Positions 6,415 to 7,998 of a stretch of 7,998 nucleotides of DNA are shown here, one piece after another (the stretch's first letter is position 1; each line of letters opens with the position of its first letter). The notes beneath the pieces were generated by a model, which did no database searches, was not told the DNA's origin, and worked only from the letters and a program-made list of their open reading frames with translations. Origin of the DNA: Pontimonas sp. (GTDB lineage Bacteria; Actinomycetota; Actinomycetes; Actinomycetales; Microbacteriaceae). Made by a program: the position numbers and the translations under genes. The DNA lies in assembly GCA_021741925.1 (NCBI GenBank), contig JAIOWW010000048.1:1-7998 (forward strand). Direction: 5' to 3'.

Positions 6415-7884
6415 TTAGACGCTGAGGCCGAGTTTTGCGGCGGTCGCCGCCAATGACTTCTGAGCCTTCTCTGGGTTCTCGGAGAGGGCAGTGCCGTAGC
6501 TGGGGACCATTTTCTTGAGGGTCGATCGCCACTCAGCTAACTTGTCGGGGAAGCAGGTCTCCAACACGTCAATCATGATCGGAGCCGCAGTTGACGCTCC
6601 GGGTGATGCTCCCAGAAGCCCTGCAATGCTGCCATCTGCGCTGGCCACCAGCTCGGTGCCAAATTGAAGGACCCCGCCCTTTTGGGGGTCAGGCTTGATG
6701 ACCTGAACTCTCTGGCCAGCAGTGAGTTCATACCAATCGTCAGGATCAGCGGTCGGGTAGAAGTCCCAGAGAGCTTGCAGTCGTTGAGAACGGGTGGCCA
6801 GCACCTCCTTCACGAGATAGGTCACGAGAGAAAAATTCCCAATGGCGACACCGAGCAGGGGGATGATGTTGTGCCAACGGATCGACTGGAAAAAGTCCAG
6901 CCAGGAACCCTGTTTGAGGAATTTCGGTGTGAAGCCGGCATAGGGTCCAAAAAGCAGGCTCGTCTCGCCCTCCACCACCCGGTTATCCAAATGTGGAACA
7001 GACATGGGTGGGGCTCCCACACTCGCTTTCCCATAGACCTTCGCTTTGTGGAGGGAAACGACCTCGGGATTGTCACACCGCAGCCACACTCCACTGACGG
7101 GGAACCCGCCATAGCCTCGAATCTCGGGGATTCCAGACGCTTGCAACAGGTTCAAAGACATTCCCCCGGCACCCACAAACACAAAGGAGGCATCCACCCA
7201 GGAGGGTGTGCCGCCAATCTCAGACTGAACTTTGAGAGTCCAGCCCTCGGAGTTTTTCTTGAGCCCCACCACCTTGTGTTCGGTGAGGGACTCAAGCCCC
7301 TTGGATTCCAAACGCTCCACTAGCACGCGGGTGAGGGAGCCAAAATCAACATCGCTCCCAGAGAGGAACCGGGTGGCAGCCAATGGCTCACCCTTCTTGC
7401 GGCCATCGATCAGAAGTGGTGCCCAGCGGGCGATCGTGAGTGGATCTTCCGTGTATTCCATGTTGGGGAATAGGGGGTGGTCTTTGAGCGCTTCGTAGCG
7501 CTTTCTGAGGTACTCGACGTTGTCCGCCCCCCACACAAAACTCATGTGTGGTGAGGGGTGAATAAAGGACTTCGGGTCGGGAATCACCTTGCTCGACACA
7601 AGCCACGACCAGAACTGCCTTGACACCTGGAACTGCTCATTGACCTTGATGGCGCCCTCGGTAGCGAGTGACCCATCAGCCTTCTCTGGGGTGTAGTTGA
7701 GTTCACACAGTGCCGAGTGCCCAGTTCCTGCGTTATTCCACGCGTTCGAGCTCTCGGCACCCATCTCCGGAAGTTTTTCAATTAAGAGAATCTTCCAGTC
7801 CGGTTCAAGCTCAGCCAGCAGAGTGCCAAGCGTTGCACTCATGATGCCGCCGCCCACTAAAACAGCATCAAATCGTTCGTTCAC
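6415..7884 (-). CDS. mqo: Malate:quinone oxidoreductase
   Basis: Mqo is a membrane-associated FAD enzyme that oxidises L-malate to oxaloacetate and passes electrons to the quinone pool, joining the TCA cycle to respiration. The 489-residue length is typical. The N-terminal FAD-binding segment DAVLVGGGIMSATLG covers residues 6-20. It is followed by the family blocks ESSNAWNNAGTGHSALCELN (44-63) and, near the C-terminus, GLLGASPGAST (422-432). The start is GTG 7884. No good Shine-Dalgarno precedes it (only GGGGGT directly adjacent), but TAGACT lies 6 nt upstream, fitting a leaderless transcript that begins at the GTG. The stop faces the kinase stop across 4 bp, so the two transcripts must end inside each other or overlap. 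No key motif is missing. The assignment is secure. Confidence 0.96.
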   Translation of the reverse strand: MNERFDAVLVGGGIMSATLGTLLAELEPDWKILLIEKLPEMGAESSNAWNNAGTGHSALCELNYTPEKADGSLATEGAIKVNEQFQVSRQFWSWLVSSKVIPDPKSFIHPSPHMSFVWGADNVEYLRKRYEALKDHPLFPNMEYTEDPLTIARWAPLLIDGRKKGEPLAATRFLSGSDVDFGSLTRVLVERLESKGLESLTEHKVVGLKKNSEGWTLKVQSEIGGTPSWVDASFVFVGAGGMSLNLLQASGIPEIRGYGGFPVSGVWLRCDNPEVVSLHKAKVYGKASVGAPPMSVPHLDNRVVEGETSLLFGPYAGFTPKFLKQGSWLDFFQSIRWHNIIPLLGVAIGNFSLVTYLVKEVLATRSQRLQALWDFYPTADPDDWYELTAGQRVQVIKPDPQKGGVLQFGTELVASADGSIAGLLGASPGASTAAPIMIDVLETCFPDKLAEWRSTLKKMVPSYGTALSENPEKAQKSLAATAAKLGLSV

Positions 7885-7890
7885 ACCCCC

Positions 7891-7896
7891 AGTCTA
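7891..7896 (-). promoter_or_regulatory. Candidate -10 element of a leaderless mqo promoter
   Basis: TAGACT on the minus strand matches the actinobacterial TAnnnT -10 pattern. Exactly 6 nt separate it from GTG 7884, so transcription would begin at or next to the start codon. No clear -35 was seen; that region overlaps the -10 of the opposite promoter. Confidence 0.5.
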
Positions 7897-7915
7897 GGAC
7901 AGCACTCTTGGCGCT

Positions 7916-7921
7916 TAGACT
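7916..7921 (+). promoter_or_regulatory. Candidate -10 element of a leaderless promoter for the rightward gene
   Basis: TAGACT on the plus strand lies exactly 6 nt before GTG 7928, the mirror image of the mqo arrangement. Two identical hexamers at the same distance from two divergent GTG codons support both start choices. Confidence 0.5.
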
Positions 7922-7927
7922 GAGCCA

Positions 7928-7998
7928 GTGAGTGACCCTGAGACATCCTCTAAGCCCGCCTGGCATCGACTTGCGGGGGTGGGTCTGATTGGTGGCTT
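7928..7998 (+). CDS. Start of an unidentified rightward gene (3' end outside window)
   Basis: An open frame begins at GTG 7928 and runs off the window after 23 codons. It begins MSDPETSS, then KPAWHRLAG, then a hydrophobic Gly/Val/Leu/Ile stretch that could be the beginning of a membrane helix. The nearby frame from GTG 7932 closes quickly, so this is the only frame that stays open to the edge from a start. It diverges from mqo with 43 bp between start codons and has a well-placed -10 but no Shine-Dalgarno. Too little is visible to name a function. Confidence 0.5.
   Translation, partial: MSDPETSSKPAWHRLAGVGLIGG

Noticed and set aside
6437..6450. GC-rich hairpin GCGGCGGTCGCCGC near the mqo 3' end
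   Set aside because: It is inside the Ala-rich C-terminal codons of mqo and is followed on the mqo strand by A residues, not T, so it is not an intrinsic terminator.

Overview
The window looks like a compact actinobacterial chromosome segment, most likely Microbacteriaceae or a related freshwater or marine actinobacterium. The evidence is moderately high GC by eye, a methionine synthase C-terminus of the actinobacterial type (the LKKR...PAPPFWG and GQWGLKPGRG blocks), GTG starts, TAnnnT -10 elements placed for leaderless transcription, and almost no intergenic space. The taxonomic guess rests on recalled family features, not on a search. No rRNA, tRNA, CRISPR, insertion sequence or phage gene was seen.

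Region 1 (1-4158) is built around vitamin B12. The 3' third of metH, the cobalamin-dependent methionine synthase, runs rightward to 1016. Facing it is a tight leftward three-gene operon (4158 to 963). In order of transcription it encodes a lipoprotein with a DUF4430/transcobalamin-C-like domain, a single-chain ECF transporter module in which a compact EcfT-like membrane domain is fused to two ATPase domains, and a substrate-binding membrane S component. The genes are joined by a 3-nt gap and an 8-bp overlap. The last gene runs 54 bp into the end of metH on the other strand. The simplest reading is a cobalamin or cobalamin-precursor uptake system next to the enzyme that consumes the cofactor. 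The substrate is inferred from context, not shown.

Region 2 (4209-5144) encodes a CPBP-family intramembrane protease on the same strand as the transporter operon and 50 bp upstream of it. It may be co-transcribed with that operon.

Region 3 (5145-6410) is a 114-bp divergent intergenic segment with a perfect 14-bp palindrome, then a galactokinase-family GHMP kinase. The ATP loop of this kinase is intact, but its sugar-binding signature is rewritten (R to E and H to D), so it may not be an ordinary galactokinase.

Region 4 (6415-7998) holds mqo, malate:quinone oxidoreductase, converging on the kinase gene with 4 bp between stop codons. Next comes a 43-bp divergent spacer with two mirror-image TAGACT elements, each exactly 6 nt from a GTG start, and the first 23 codons of an unidentified rightward gene.
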